The position numbers and the translations under genes were made by a program. From Butyrivibrio sp. (lineage in GTDB: Bacteria > Bacillota > Clostridia > Lachnospirales > Lachnospiraceae), in assembly GCA_017535785.1 (NCBI GenBank), contig JAFXTN010000011.1:1-64000 (forward strand): 64,000 nt of DNA, written 5' to 3'. Positions 41,441-51,354 of this stretch are shown here, piece by piece (the first letter of the stretch is position 1; each line of letters starts with the position of its first letter). Under the pieces are notes generated by a model. It was not told the origin of the DNA. It did not search any database and was given only the letters and a program-made list of their open reading frames with translations.

Positions 41441-43678
41441 ATGGAAGACAGAATTATCAGAACCGAATATTCCGATATAATGCAGAAGTCGTTCATTGAC
41501 TATGCGATGAGTGTCATCGTAGCCCGTGCGCTTCCCGATATAAGAGACGGTCTTAAGCCCGTTCAGAGAAGAACTCTCTATGATATGTATGAGCTGGGCA
41601 TCAGATATGACAGGCCTTACAGAAAGAGTGCGAGGATCGTCGGTGATACAATGGGTAAATATCACCCTCACGGTGATAGCTCTATCTACGACTGCCTCGT
41701 TGTTATGACGCAGGATTTCAAGAAGATCGTTCCTCTTGTTGACGGTCACGGAAACTTCGGTAACATTGAGGGCGACGGCGCCGCTGCAATGCGTTATACC
41801 GAAGCCAGACTTTCCAAGATAACGCAGGAGAATTTCCTTGAAGATCTTGATAAGAATGTAGTTGATTTCCTTCCTAACTTTGATGAGACTGAGAAGGAAC
41901 CCGCAGTTCTTCCCGTTAAGATCCCTAATTTCCTTATAAACGGATCTGAGGGTATTGCTGTAGGTATGGCTACAAGCACACCTCCTCATAATCTCGCTGA
42001 AGTCATTGATGCCGAGATTGCCTACATTCAGGATGATACGCTTTCTACAGCGGATCTTATGAAATACATAAAAGGTCCCGATTTCCCTACGGGCGGAATA
42101 GTTATAAATAAAGACGAGTTAAAAGATATCTATGAGACCGGAACAGGAAAGATAAGAGTCCGTGGTAAGGTTGAGACCGAAAAGGGCAAGAACGGACATA
42201 TAAATCTTGTCATCACAGAGATCCCTTATACAATGATCGGTGCCGGGATCGGTAAGTTCATGGCTGATGTTGCTGAGCTTGCTGAGAAGAAGATCACTAA
42301 CGATATCATCGATATCTCCAACCAGTCATCCAAGGAAGGTATCAGGATCGTTATCGAGCTTAAGAAGGATACCGATGTTGAGAATTTCACCAATCTTCTT
42401 TATAAGAAGACTAAGCTCGAGGATACTTTCGGCGTAAATATGCTCGCTATCGACAACGGAAGACCCGAGACAATGTCTCTTAAGGATATCATGCGTGCTT
42501 GCGCTGATTTCCAGTTTGAAGTTGCGACCAGGAAATATACAACTCTTTTAAAGAAAGAGCAGGAGAAAAAAGAGATACAGGAAGGCCTTATCAAGGCTTG
42601 TAACGTTATAGACCTTGTTATCGAGATACTGAGGGGCTCCAAGGACAGAGCAATGGCTAAGAACTGCCTTGTCAACGGTGTTACGGATGGTATCAACTTT
42701 AAATCCAGAGAGTCAAAGGCAATGGCTGCACAGCTTCTTTTTACCGAAGCTCAGGCTGATGCCATTCTCGAGATGAGACTCTATAAGCTCATCGGACTTG
42801 AGCTTGATGCTCTTATCAAAGACCATGAGCAGACTGTAGCCAATATCTACAGATATGAAGATATACTGGATAGCCATGAATCTATGTCAATGGTGATCCA
42901 GAACGATCTTAACAGGATAAAGAAGGAATATAAGGCTGATCGTAAGACTCTTATCGAGAACAGAGAGACAGCCGTATATGAAGAAAAGCCTATCGAAGAG
43001 ATGGATGTTGCATTTATCATGGATAGATTCGGATATGCCAAGACTATCGATGCAACAACCTATGAGAAGAATAAAGAGACTATCGAGGCTGAATTTAAAT
43101 TCTCGTTTATCATGAAGAACACCGGTAAAGTATGCTTCTTTACCAATACAGGTAATCTTCATACAGTAAAAGCAACCGATCTCCCTCAGGGAAAGATGAG
43201 AGATAAGGGTGTGCCGATCGATAATGTCAGCAATTTCGATACTTCCAAGGAGACTATCGTTCTTGCTTCCAGCCAATCGGATCTTAATCTTTACAGAGTT
43301 CTTTTCACGACAAAGACATCTATGATGAAGGTCGTTGACGGCGGAGAATTCGATGTTTCCAAGAGAACAGTTGCTGCGACCAAGCTTAACGATGATGACG
43401 AAGTTGTAAGTGTAGAGATACTACATGAGCAAAAAACTGTTATACTTAAATCAAACGATGGTTATTTCCTCAGATTTTACGTTGAGACCATTCCCGAGAA
43501 GAAGAAAGCGGCTGTCGGCGTAAGAGGAATGAGACTTGGTAAGAACGACTTTATAAGAGATGTATACTACCTAAATGACATGGAGGATAAGGCGATAGAG
43601 CACAACGACAAGACTCTTGAGCTTAGTCATCTCAAAGTCACAAGCAGAGATACAAAGGGCACAAAGGTGAGATTATGA
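41441..43678 (+). CDS. parC: Type II topoisomerase DNA-cleaving subunit, ParC/GyrA family
   Basis: Cleaves and rejoins DNA through the tyrosine in AMRYTEARL (Tyr119). The quinolone-region serine is present in [10 protein letters not shown]. The C-terminal beta-pinwheel (about 500-745) has blade-like repeats, for example [15 protein letters not shown] in part, but no QRRGGKG-type GyrA box; the protein is also shorter (745) than typical GyrA. Absence of the box predicts decatenating rather than supercoiling activity. 30 bases after parE; its stop overlaps rsmD (ATGA). Confidence 0.87.
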   Translation: MEDRIIRTEYSDIMQKSFIDYAMSVIVARALPDIRDGLKPVQRRTLYDMYELGIRYDRPYRKSARIVGDTMGKYHPHGDSSIYDCLVVMTQDFKKIVPLVDGHGNFGNIEGDGAAAMRYTEARLSKITQENFLEDLDKNVVDFLPNFDETEKEPAVLPVKIPNFLINGSEGIAVGMATSTPPHNLAEVIDAEIAYIQDDTLSTADLMKYIKGPDFPTGGIVINKDELKDIYETGTGKIRVRGKVETEKGKNGHINLVITEIPYTMIGAGIGKFMADVAELAEKKITNDIIDISNQSSKEGIRIVIELKKDTDVENFTNLLYKKTKLEDTFGVNMLAIDNGRPETMSLKDIMRACADFQFEVATRKYTTLLKKEQEKKEIQEGLIKACNVIDLVIEILRGSKDRAMAKNCLVNGVTDGINFKSRESKAMAAQLLFTEAQADAILEMRLYKLIGLELDALIKDHEQTVANIYRYEDILDSHESMSMVIQNDLNRIKKEYKADRKTLIENRETAVYEEKPIEEMDVAFIMDRFGYAKTIDATTYEKNKETIEAEFKFSFIMKNTGKVCFFTNTGNLHTVKATDLPQGKMRDKGVPIDNVSNFDTSKETIVLASSQSDLNLYRVLFTTKTSMMKVVDGGEFDVSKRTVAATKLNDDDEVVSVEILHEQKTVILKSNDGYFLRFYVETIPEKKKAAVGVRGMRLGKNDFIRDVYYLNDMEDKAIEHNDKTLELSHLKVTSRDTKGTKVRL

Positions 43679-44232
43679 GAGTAATAGCAGGTTCGGCAAG
43701 GCGACTTAAGCTTGTCACTCCTGAGGGTAATGATACCAGACCGACACAGGACAGGATAAAAGAGACATTATTTAATATGATACAGAACCAGGTTCCCGGA
43801 TCGGTGTTTATAGATCTTTTTTCGGGAAGCGGCGGGATCGGTATAGAAGCTTTATCAAGAGGTGCTTCAAAAGCATACTTTATTGAAAACGGAGCAGCGC
43901 CGTATAAATGCATTCTTGCCAATCTTAAGACAACTCATTTTGAAGAGGATGCAACTGTATTTAAGCAGGATGTAGTTATTGCTCTTCGAAATATCCATGA
44001 AAAAGAAGCTGATATCATTTTTATGGATCCACCATACCACGGCGACCTTTATGAGAGAACTCTTGCACAGCTTTCAGCTATGAGCTATGTCACCGAGAAT
44101 ACAATGATCATTGCGGAAAGCCCTGTTGATCTAGATTTTTCTTTCGCCGAGGAATACGGATTTGAAGTGAGAAGAGAGAAGGAGTACAAGAACAATAAGC
44201 ATGTATTCCTTTACAGAAAGGACAATTCATGA
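43675..44232 (+). CDS. rsmD: 16S rRNA (guanine966-N2)-methyltransferase RsmD
   Basis: SAM-dependent methylation of G966 in the 30S subunit. 185 residues; starts [16 protein letters not shown]-binding FIDLFSGSGGIGIEALSRG (quoted in part: LFSGSGGIG, residues 45-53) and the catalytic DPPY in IFMDPPYH. ATGA overlaps with parC before and coaD after, indicating coupled translation. The rsmD-coaD pairing is common in Firmicutes. Confidence 0.95.
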   Translation: MRVIAGSARRLKLVTPEGNDTRPTQDRIKETLFNMIQNQVPGSVFIDLFSGSGGIGIEALSRGASKAYFIENGAAPYKCILANLKTTHFEEDATVFKQDVVIALRNIHEKEADIIFMDPPYHGDLYERTLAQLSAMSYVTENTMIIAESPVDLDFSFAEEYGFEVRREKEYKNNKHVFLYRKDNS

Positions 44233-44714
44233 AAGTAGCGGTTTATCCGGGAAGTTTCGATCCTGTCACATACGGACATCTGGATGTGATAAAGCGTGCT
44301 TCTACAATGTTTGATAAAGTAATAGTGGCAGTAATGTGTAATTCTGCCAAAACTCCATTGTTTACGCTGGACGAACGTGTTAAAATGTTAAAAGAGTCTT
44401 TAAAGGGCGTTAATAATGCCGTTATTGAGTCTTTTGACGGACTACTTATAGATTATTGCAAAAAGGAAGACATCCATATTGTAATTAGGGGCCTTCGAGC
44501 TATCACTGATTTCGAGTACGAACTTCAGATAGCCCAGACCAACAAAGAGTTGTCTCACGATGAGGTTGATACTGTGTTCCTCACAACGAACTTAAAGTAT
44601 TCATACCTTAGCAGCTCTGTTGTACGTGAGGTCGCAAGCTACGGAGGAGATATTTCTCCCTGTGTTCCGGAGCATGTTGAGAAGGCACTTAAGGAAAAAT
44701 ATGGAAATAGATAA
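44229..44714 (+). CDS. coaD: Phosphopantetheine adenylyltransferase
   Basis: Penultimate step of coenzyme A synthesis, joining ATP and phosphopantetheine. 161 residues with YPGSFDPVTYGHLDV (the TxGH nucleotidyltransferase motif) at residues 6-20 and YLSSSVVREV toward the C-terminus. The start overlaps the rsmD stop. Confidence 0.96.
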   Translation: MKVAVYPGSFDPVTYGHLDVIKRASTMFDKVIVAVMCNSAKTPLFTLDERVKMLKESLKGVNNAVIESFDGLLIDYCKKEDIHIVIRGLRAITDFEYELQIAQTNKELSHDEVDTVFLTTNLKYSYLSSSVVREVASYGGDISPCVPEHVEKALKEKYGNR

Positions 44715-44734
44715 AGTTAGGGGGAATACCTATT

Positions 44735-45430
44735 ATGACCAGCAGGATTGAACAGCTGATTGACGAGATTGAGACATACATTGACAATTGTAAGCCCCAA
44801 CCTCTATCTCAGACCAAGATTGTCGTAAACAAAGAAGAAATTGACGAGCTTCTCAGGGAACTTAGGTCCAAGACTCCCGAAGAGATCAAGAAATATCAGA
44901 AGATCATCAGCAATAAGGAAGCCATCTTAAATGATGCAAGAAAGAAAGCTGAAGATATAGTCAATCAGGCAACCATCAAGACACATGAGCTTATCAATGA
45001 GCATGAGATCATGCAGCAGGCTTATGCACAGGCCAATGAGGTTGTATCTCAGGCAGCCATGCAGGCAAAAGAGATTCTTGATAATGCCAATATCGAAGCC
45101 AACAACATGAAGTCTGCCGCTGTACAGTATACAGACCAGCTTCTCGCAGGAGTTGAAGATATAATCACTCAGTCTATCGATGCCAACACTAAGAGCACCG
45201 ATGAGATCATTGAGACGATCAAGCAGAGTAGTGTCAATATGGTAAGAGATATTACTGCCAGCAATGACAGTGTTCTTTCGGCACTTACTCAGTACGGAGA
45301 GGTCATTAAGTCCAACAGGGCTGATCTGAGACCACCTGAGGTAACTCCGATAGCAGTACCTGATCAGGCACCTGCAATGGAGGGTGGACTCACTCAGCAG
45401 GACGCTATCAACCTCGATATGATAAACTAA
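44735..45430 (+). CDS. Conserved coiled-coil protein next to coaD
   Basis: 231 residues, nearly all helical and highly charged: residues about 50-165 form a long coiled coil rich in Ala, Glu and Lys, with a Pro-rich tail (about 200-215). Proteins at this locus are sometimes labelled ATPase or DivIVA-like, but no nucleotide-binding motif is visible, so I give no function. AGGGGGAAT precedes the ATG. Followed by its own terminator. Confidence 0.8.
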   Translation: MTSRIEQLIDEIETYIDNCKPQPLSQTKIVVNKEEIDELLRELRSKTPEEIKKYQKIISNKEAILNDARKKAEDIVNQATIKTHELINEHEIMQQAYAQANEVVSQAAMQAKEILDNANIEANNMKSAAVQYTDQLLAGVEDIITQSIDANTKSTDEIIETIKQSSVNMVRDITASNDSVLSALTQYGEVIKSNRADLRPPEVTPIAVPDQAPAMEGGLTQQDAINLDMIN

Positions 45431-45436
45431 CGGAAT

Positions 45437-45467
45437 AAAAGCTGCCGCAGTAATTGCGACAGCTTTT
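45437..45467 (+). terminator. Intrinsic terminator after the coiled-coil gene
   Basis: Stem AAAAGCTG-C-CGCA with TGCG-A-CAGCTTTT, one C-A mismatch, short loop, and a T-run as part of the 3' arm (45437-45467). Confidence 0.75.
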
Positions 45468-45505
45468 GAACTTTTATTGAACAGTATTATAAAAGGAGTT
45501 TTTAA

Positions 45506-46558
45506 ATGAAGAAAAAAATCTTTGCCACGTTACTTGCTTTCACTATGTTTTTTACCGGATTTGCTCCTGTTAAGGGTGATACGGTTGTTGCCGCTGAAAA
45601 GCAACACATCATTGTTATCGACCCCGGACACGGCGGTGAAGGAGACAGAAATCTCGGAGCTCAGTATAACGGATTATCTGAGAAAGCAATGACTTTGCAG
45701 GTTGCCAATGCTATGAAGACCGAGCTTGAAAAATATGAAAACGTAACTGTTTATCTTACAAGAACAGATGACAGATTCATTTCTCTCGAGGATAGAGCGG
45801 CCTTTGCAAAGAGCGTGAATGCAGAGTTTGTGTTCAGTATTCATTTTAATGCATCCGCAGAGCATCTTTTCTATGGTTCTGAGGTATGGACATCTGCATT
45901 TGATAAGTATTATCAGGCAGGAATGAATTTTGGTAACATTGAATCCGCTGAGCTTGCTAAATGCGGTCTTTATCAGAAGGGTGTAAAGACTAAGCTCGGT
46001 TCATCGGGAAATGATTACTATGGTATCATCAGGCATTGTGTAGCAAGAAGCATGCCTTGTGTTATCATCGAACACGCATATATTGATCACGGCTACGATG
46101 TACCTTTAGTAAAGAGCCCTGATTTCATGAATAAGATGGGTGTAACTGACGCCACATCAGTTGCTAAGTACTTTGGACTTAAGTCAACAGCTCTTGGTGT
46201 TGATTATTCAGGCTTTAAGTATACCTCTGTTGCTAAGCCTGCTTCTCCTGTGGGACAGGACAATTCAGATCCTGAAGTTTGTTCTATAAATGTCGCTGCT
46301 ACAGACAAGGCAAGCGGAAATGTCCTTGTTGAGATGACAGCTAAGGATTCAGGAAGTCCTATAATCTATTTCTCATACAGCTACGATGGAGGTAAGACAT
46401 ACAGTTACCTTCAGATGTGGGACAGAACAAAAGAAACACAGTCATTTAATGTAACTGTTCCAAAGAGCTGCCAGAATCCGGTTATTGTATGCAGAGCTTA
46501 CAATAGCTATGAACTCTTTAAAGAAAGTAATCCGGTAGCCGTTACAGGTTTACAGTAA
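45506..46558 (+). CDS. Secreted N-acetylmuramoyl-L-alanine amidase
   Basis: Zn-dependent cell wall amidase (Amidase_3 type) cutting between muramic acid and the stem peptide. Signal peptide residues 1-30 (MKKKIFATLLAF, cleavage near VVAA). Zinc and catalytic residues are His42 (DPGHGG), Glu59 (SEKAM), His113 (SIHFNAS) and Glu189 (IIEHAYID). Residues about 250-350 form a beta-sandwich-like extension of unknown binding. AAAAGGAG precedes the ATG. Lies between a terminator and rsuA. Confidence 0.92.
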   Translation: MKKKIFATLLAFTMFFTGFAPVKGDTVVAAEKQHIIVIDPGHGGEGDRNLGAQYNGLSEKAMTLQVANAMKTELEKYENVTVYLTRTDDRFISLEDRAAFAKSVNAEFVFSIHFNASAEHLFYGSEVWTSAFDKYYQAGMNFGNIESAELAKCGLYQKGVKTKLGSSGNDYYGIIRHCVARSMPCVIIEHAYIDHGYDVPLVKSPDFMNKMGVTDATSVAKYFGLKSTALGVDYSGFKYTSVAKPASPVGQDNSDPEVCSINVAATDKASGNVLVEMTAKDSGSPIIYFSYSYDGGKTYSYLQMWDRTKETQSFNVTVPKSCQNPVIVCRAYNSYELFKESNPVAVTGLQ

Positions 46559-46575
46559 TATACAGGTGATAATTA

Positions 46576-47316
46576 TTGAGACTTGATAAGTTCTTAGGTG
46601 ACCATAATATCGGCACCAGGAAGCAAATAAAAGAATATGTAAAGAACGGAAGATGTTCTGTAAACGGTGCGCCGGTGCTTAAATCTGACGTTCATATTAA
46701 TGAAAATACCGACGAGATCTCTTTTGACGGGATAGTTTTAACTTACAGCAAGAATCATTATTATATGCTGAATAAGCCTGTTGGTGTTGTTTCCGCAACT
46801 ACCGATAAAAAGCAGGAAACTGTCATTGATCTTTTGAAAGATGAGAATGTAAAGGGCTTAAGTCCTTGCGGAAGACTCGACATTGATACGGAAGGACTGC
46901 TTCTTTTGACCGATGACGGAGAGCTTATACATAGATTGCTCTCACCTAAGAAGCACGTTGACAAGACATATGAAGTCCATATTGCTCATGAACTTTCGGA
47001 TAACGATGTAAGGCGACTTGAAGAGGGCTTGGATATCGGCGATAGAAATGATGACGGTTCCAAAAAGCTGACGCTTCCTGCAAAGGTTACATATAAAGAA
47101 GATATGAAAACCGATGATGAGGGTAATCCCGTTATACTTCTTTCGATACACGAAGGCAGATTTCATCAGGTAAAACGTATGCTCGAAGCGGTAGGGAACG
47201 AAGTTCTGTTCTTAAAGAGGCTTTCTATGGGAGCTCTTTTTCTCGATCCGGATCTTGAACCCGGAGAGTACAGAGAGCTTACGGATGATGAAAAGTGCTC
47301 ACTGGATATTAAATAA
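46576..47316 (+). CDS. rsuA: 16S rRNA pseudouridine synthase RsuA
   Basis: Makes pseudouridine in 16S rRNA (U516 in E. coli). S4 domain at residues 1-55 (MRLDKFLGDHNIGTRKQIKE), catalytic Asp in CGRLDIDTEGLLLL, and EGRFHQVKRMLEAVG plus the DPDLEPGEYRELT end typical of RsuA rather than RluB. 246 residues. Starts at TTG 46576, six bases after AGGTGA. Confidence 0.9.
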   Translation: MRLDKFLGDHNIGTRKQIKEYVKNGRCSVNGAPVLKSDVHINENTDEISFDGIVLTYSKNHYYMLNKPVGVVSATTDKKQETVIDLLKDENVKGLSPCGRLDIDTEGLLLLTDDGELIHRLLSPKKHVDKTYEVHIAHELSDNDVRRLEEGLDIGDRNDDGSKKLTLPAKVTYKEDMKTDDEGNPVILLSIHEGRFHQVKRMLEAVGNEVLFLKRLSMGALFLDPDLEPGEYRELTDDEKCSLDIK

Positions 47317-47340
47317 AATCTATAGAAATATCAGAGGATT

Positions 47341-47946
47341 ATGATGTTTAAGAAAGTAAATAAAGGGGAATACGGATACATCCCATATAGGAAAAATATA
47401 GCATTACTCAGAACAATAGCCTGTCTTGCTATTACCGTAGGCATTTATTTGACCGGAGTGATCATGTATAAAAGCCCCAAAAATGCTTTTAGCATAATTG
47501 CAGCTCTCGGTTGTCTTCCGACCGGCTGGAGCGCAGTAAATCTCATTTTGTTCCTCAAGGCGAAAGCCTGCTGCGAGGAAGATCACAAAAAAATAGAAGA
47601 CTGTCGCGGAGACCTTCTTATTCATTATGATCATGTTATCACTTCTTATGATAAGAATTATTATGTCAACGCTTCAACTGTTCTCGATAAAAACATTTGC
47701 TGCTACACTTCGGATGATTTTGATGTAGCGGATTGCGAGAAGCATATCAAAAAGATGCTCGCACAGAACGGATATACAAGCTACAGCATTAAGATATTTA
47801 CAGATATAAATAAATACTGTGAGAGGCTTGCTCAGCTTGAAAAGCACAGAAACGAAAAAGGCATCGATCCGCAAGCAATAGAAGATGCCTGGATTCCCGG
47901 AACTACTCAGACGCCTGCGTCTATTCTTTTATCAATTTCGCTTTAA
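47341..47946 (+). CDS. Unknown two-helix membrane protein
   Basis: Not recognised. 201 residues: a basic N-terminus (FKKVNKGEYGYIPYRKN), two hydrophobic segments (about residues 22-43 and 49-74), then a soluble domain rich in Cys (near 77-78, 87, 119-120, 131). Two adjacent ATGs start it after GAGG. It sits between rsuA and an RluA-family gene, nine bases before the latter, so it is probably co-transcribed with them. Confidence 0.7.
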   Translation: MMFKKVNKGEYGYIPYRKNIALLRTIACLAITVGIYLTGVIMYKSPKNAFSIIAALGCLPTGWSAVNLILFLKAKACCEEDHKKIEDCRGDLLIHYDHVITSYDKNYYVNASTVLDKNICCYTSDDFDVADCEKHIKKMLAQNGYTSYSIKIFTDINKYCERLAQLEKHRNEKGIDPQAIEDAWIPGTTQTPASILLSISL

Positions 47947-47954
47947 GGAATAAT

Positions 47955-48971
47955 ATGAAAGAGATCATTATCGGTGTAAATGAAGAGGGAAAGCGATTGG
48001 ACGGATTTTTAAGATCATACCTCCCAAACGCCTCAAAGGGCTTCATTTATAAGATGCTTAGAAAAAAGAATATCACTCTTAATGACAAAAAAGCTGATGG
48101 CCTAGAGAAGTTAAAAAAAGAAGATTCCGTAAAGATATTCTTTTCCGATGATACTCTCGCAAAGTTTAAAGGAACATCGGATGTAAATCTTTCTACGATC
48201 GATGTTTCGAATATTGATCTTTCCAAATACGGAACGATCGATGTTATCTATGAAAACGAACATGTCTTATTTGCTTCGAAGCCTGCCGGACTTTTATCAC
48301 AAAAAGCGGAAGCGAAAGATATCAGTATAAATGACTGGCTCATAGATCATCTTTTGGTTAACGGAAGTGTTACTCCCGAAAGCCTTGATACCTATAAGCC
48401 TTCTATATGTAACAGGCTCGATAGAAATACAAGCGGAATGGTCATATGTGCTAAATCACTTCTTGGTGCGCGCAAGATGAACGCCATGCTTTCGAACAGA
48501 ACTCTTGATAAGTACTATATCGCCGTTGTTTCAGGCAGGATTAGCGAAGCATCTTTATTAAAGGGTTATTTACATAAGGATGCTGATCTTAATAAGGTAG
48601 ATATCATAAAAGAGAATCCGGATAATGCAGATTATTCTTATATAGAGACTTATTTTGATCCGGTCAGATACAATCCCGATTCGGATACGACAGTTCTTTT
48701 GGTCAAGCTTATTACAGGAAAGCCTCACCAGATAAGAGCACATTTATCCAAGACGGGTCATCCGATAATCGGTGACGGTAAATACGGCGGAAGAAAAGAG
48801 AAGGGCATCAATAGGCAGCTCTTACACAGCTACAAGATCACTTTTCCTGCTGATATGCCTGATGAACTGTCGGATTTGTCTGATAAGGAGTTTATAGCTC
48901 CGTTACCGTTAGAATTTGAAAGGTATTGCAGCGGAGGAGATTTATGCCTACATGGAAAACTAGGGGACTGA
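47955..48971 (+). CDS. RluA-family pseudouridine synthase (RluC/RluD type)
   Basis: Modifies large-subunit rRNA or tRNA. N-terminal S4-like RNA-binding domain (residues 1-60), catalytic domain with ICNRLDRNTSGMVICAK (catalytic Asp near 157, in NRLDRNTSG) and LLVKLITGKPHQIRAHL. 338 residues. The last 28 bases overlap recU. Substrate uridine cannot be read from the sequence. Confidence 0.92.
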   Translation: MKEIIIGVNEEGKRLDGFLRSYLPNASKGFIYKMLRKKNITLNDKKADGLEKLKKEDSVKIFFSDDTLAKFKGTSDVNLSTIDVSNIDLSKYGTIDVIYENEHVLFASKPAGLLSQKAEAKDISINDWLIDHLLVNGSVTPESLDTYKPSICNRLDRNTSGMVICAKSLLGARKMNAMLSNRTLDKYYIAVVSGRISEASLLKGYLHKDADLNKVDIIKENPDNADYSYIETYFDPVRYNPDSDTTVLLVKLITGKPHQIRAHLSKTGHPIIGDGKYGGRKEKGINRQLLHSYKITFPADMPDELSDLSDKEFIAPLPLEFERYCSGGDLCLHGKLGD

Positions 48972-49480
48972 GAGGTTCCACATTAGAGGAACTCATAAAC
49001 CGCTCCAATGAGAGGTACGCTGAGCTGGGCCTTGCGCTTATCCAAAAGATCCCGACTCCGATAACTCCCATAAATATCGATAAAGAAACAAGGCATATCA
49101 CTCTTGCCTATTTCGATCAGAAGAGTACAGTCGATTACATCGGCGTTGTACAGGGGATTCCTGTGTGCTTCGATGCAAAAGAGTGTGCTTATGATACTTT
49201 TACTCTTGAAAACATTCATCCTCATCAGGTCGCATTTATGGATGACTTTGAAAAGCAGGATGGGCTGGCTTTCTTTTTGATCTATTATACTGCGAGAAAT
49301 GAGTTTTATTATCTTCCTTATAGGAAGCTTAAGGAATTCTGGGATAGAGCACAGGCTGGGGGCAGGAAGAGCTTTAGACATGATGAGCTCGATCTTTCTT
49401 TCATTATCCCTTCTCCCGGAGAGCAGGGGATACTCATTCCTTTTCTGGATGCGATCCAAAAAGACCTTGAAGAGAGGTAA
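48944..49480 (+). CDS. recU: Holliday junction resolvase RecU
   Basis: Cuts four-way junctions and modulates RecA in Gram-positive bacteria. 178 residues. The nuclease core has KIPTPITPI, STVDYIGVVQG with Asp64, and CFDAKECA with Asp77 and Lys79 (the Bacillus protein has FEAK here), followed by HPHQVAFM and a late FWDRAQAGGRKSF block. Start chosen at ATG 48944 after GGAGGA (48933-48938), inside the end of the rluA-family gene. No penicillin-binding protein gene follows, unlike Bacillus. Confidence 0.93.
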   Translation: MPTWKTRGLRGSTLEELINRSNERYAELGLALIQKIPTPITPINIDKETRHITLAYFDQKSTVDYIGVVQGIPVCFDAKECAYDTFTLENIHPHQVAFMDDFEKQDGLAFFLIYYTARNEFYYLPYRKLKEFWDRAQAGGRKSFRHDELDLSFIIPSPGEQGILIPFLDAIQKDLEER

Positions 49481-49501
49481 TCCGTGAAACAGGCTTTTTG
49501 C

Positions 49502-49531
49502 TTGACAAGGTAATTAAATGGATGTTAAACT
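49502..49531 (+). promoter_or_regulatory. Promoter of the his genes
   Basis: Perfect TTGACA (49502-49507), 18-base spacer, TAAACT (49526-49531); 66 bases before hisZ. Confidence 0.65.
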
Positions 49532-49558
49532 CTCTAATATAGTAACGAATTATTAGAG
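49532..49558. repeat. Inverted repeat at the start of the his transcript
   Basis: Exact 8-bp arms CTCTAATA (49532-49539) and TATTAGAG (49551-49558), 11-base centre, directly after the -10 box. Position fits an operator or a 5' mRNA hairpin. Confidence 0.55.
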
Positions 49559-49597
49559 TAGCACTGTACCATGCTAAAGTAAATAAACGAGGTTAAT

Positions 49598-50707
49598 ATG
49601 AACAAAGTACTTTTACACACACCTGATGGCGTGCGCGATATATACGGCGCAGAATGCAGCGACAGAATCATACTTGCCGGTAAGATACATGAAGTTATGA
49701 AGAGCTATGGTTATCTTGATATTGATACACCTACCTTCGAATTCTTTGATGTTTTTGCTGAAGAGATCAACGCGACTGACGCAAGAGAGCTCTTTAAATT
49801 CTTTGATAAAGAGGGCAATACTCTTGTACTTCGTCCCGATTTCACACCTTCGATCGCAAGATGTGCATCAAAGGTGATGCTTGAGGATAAGGAACCTATC
49901 AGAGTTTGCTATGAGGGCAAGACTTTCCTTAATACATCTAATCTTCAGGGTAAGCTTAAAGAGAATTCCAATATCGGTGTCGAGCTTATGAATGATTCTT
50001 CTGTATATGCTGACGCTGAGATCATAGCTCTTTTGGTTGAATCTCTTAAGTCAACAGGGCTCAATGATTTCCAGATCAGTATCGGAGATGCGGATTTCTA
50101 CAAAGGAATCTGTGAGGAAGCCGGAATCGACGCTGAGACCGAGGAGAAGATAAGAGAGTATATAACTGAGAAAAACTATTATGCTGCCGAGAATATCTTA
50201 AATGAGAGCGGCGTTGCACCTAAGCACACTAAGCTTATCGTTAATGTAGCTGAGTTTATCGGATCTGACGAAGCTCTTGATATGGCTCAGAGCATGGTTA
50301 CCAATAAGAGATCTCTTGATGCCGTTAAGAGACTTAAAGATCTTTACAAGGTGCTTACAAACTACGGTGTAGAGAAGTATATCTCTTTTGACCTTGGTAA
50401 TTTAAGCAAATTCAACTATTACACAGGCGTTATATTCAGTGCATATACATACGGCGTCGGCGATGCTATCGCAAAGGGCGGAAGATATGACAATCTTGTC
50501 GGAAAATACGGCAGAAAAGCTCCTGCGATCGGTTTTTCAATCGTGATAGACGATCTTATGTCTGCTTTATACAGACAGAATGCAGATGTAGAGCATGAAT
50601 CTGACATAACTGTCGTGAATTATACACCTGAAACTTTTGAAACTGCTTTGAAGCAGGCTAAAGAACTTCGTCAAAACGGCACAAATGTCGTTTTAAAAGC
50701 GAAATAA
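49598..50707 (+). CDS. hisZ: ATP phosphoribosyltransferase regulatory subunit HisZ
   Basis: HisRS-like subunit needed with short-form HisG for the first step of histidine synthesis and its feedback control. 369 residues: starts with HTPDGVRDIYG, motif 2-like LRPDFTPSIARCAS (about 75-88) and GGRYDNLVGKYG near 295-306. It lacks the anticodon-binding domain of a true synthetase. First gene of the his operon, 11 bases before hisG. Confidence 0.93.
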   Translation: MNKVLLHTPDGVRDIYGAECSDRIILAGKIHEVMKSYGYLDIDTPTFEFFDVFAEEINATDARELFKFFDKEGNTLVLRPDFTPSIARCASKVMLEDKEPIRVCYEGKTFLNTSNLQGKLKENSNIGVELMNDSSVYADAEIIALLVESLKSTGLNDFQISIGDADFYKGICEEAGIDAETEEKIREYITEKNYYAAENILNESGVAPKHTKLIVNVAEFIGSDEALDMAQSMVTNKRSLDAVKRLKDLYKVLTNYGVEKYISFDLGNLSKFNYYTGVIFSAYTYGVGDAIAKGGRYDNLVGKYGRKAPAIGFSIVIDDLMSALYRQNADVEHESDITVVNYTPETFETALKQAKELRQNGTNVVLKAK

Positions 50708-50718
50708 TCGGAGGAATT

Positions 50719-51354
50719 ATGAGATATCTTACTTTTGCACTTGGAAAAGGCCGACTTGTTAACTCTTGCATGGAACTCCTGAATAAATGTGGGATCGAAT
50801 GCGAAGAGATATTAGATAAAAAGACACGTAAGCTTATATTTACTAACGAAGAGCTTGGACTTAAGTTCTTCCTTGCCAAGGGTCCGGATGTCCCGACTTA
50901 CGTTGAATACGGCGCAGCTGATATCGGTATTGTTGGTGCTGATACAATCATGGAAGAAAACAGAAGAGTATATGAGGTTCTTGACCTTGGATTCGGAAAA
51001 TGCCGCATGTGTGTTTGCGGACCTCATGAAGCCAAGGAATTATTGGAGCATCGTGAACTTATAAGAGTAGCCAGCAAATATCCCAATATTGCCAAGGACT
51101 ACTTCTTTAACAAGAAGCATCAGACTGTTGATATCATTAAATTAAACGGCTCTGTAGAGCTCGGACCAATCGTAAATCTTTCGGATGCTATCGTTGATAT
51201 AGTAGAAACAGGCTCAACTCTTAAGGAGAACGGACTTGAAGTCCTTGAAGAGATCTGCCCCTTATCTGCAAGAATGATCGTAAATCAGGTGAGCATGCAG
51301 ATGGAAACCGAAAGGATCAGAAAGCTGATCACAGCAATGAAGGAGAATCTATAA
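50719..51354 (+). CDS. hisG: ATP phosphoribosyltransferase, short form HisG
   Basis: Condenses ATP with PRPP, the committed step of histidine synthesis. 211 residues, the short form without the C-terminal regulatory domain, consistent with the adjacent hisZ. Conserved FALGKGRL, VEYGAADIGIVGAD and the PRPP loop VDIVETGSTLKENGL. TCGGAGG precedes the ATG; hisD begins on the next base after its stop. Confidence 0.96.
   Translation: MRYLTFALGKGRLVNSCMELLNKCGIECEEILDKKTRKLIFTNEELGLKFFLAKGPDVPTYVEYGAADIGIVGADTIMEENRRVYEVLDLGFGKCRMCVCGPHEAKELLEHRELIRVASKYPNIAKDYFFNKKHQTVDIIKLNGSVELGPIVNLSDAIVDIVETGSTLKENGLEVLEEICPLSARMIVNQVSMQMETERIRKLITAMKENL

Noticed and set aside
39488..43678. Gyrase (gyrB-gyrA) as the main call
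   Set aside because: No GyrA box, short subunit A and no dnaA-recF neighbourhood; kept as the alternative.
49481..49597. Histidine T-box leader before hisZ
   Set aside because: The promoter leaves about 60 bases of leader, with no T-box sequence or specifier loop.
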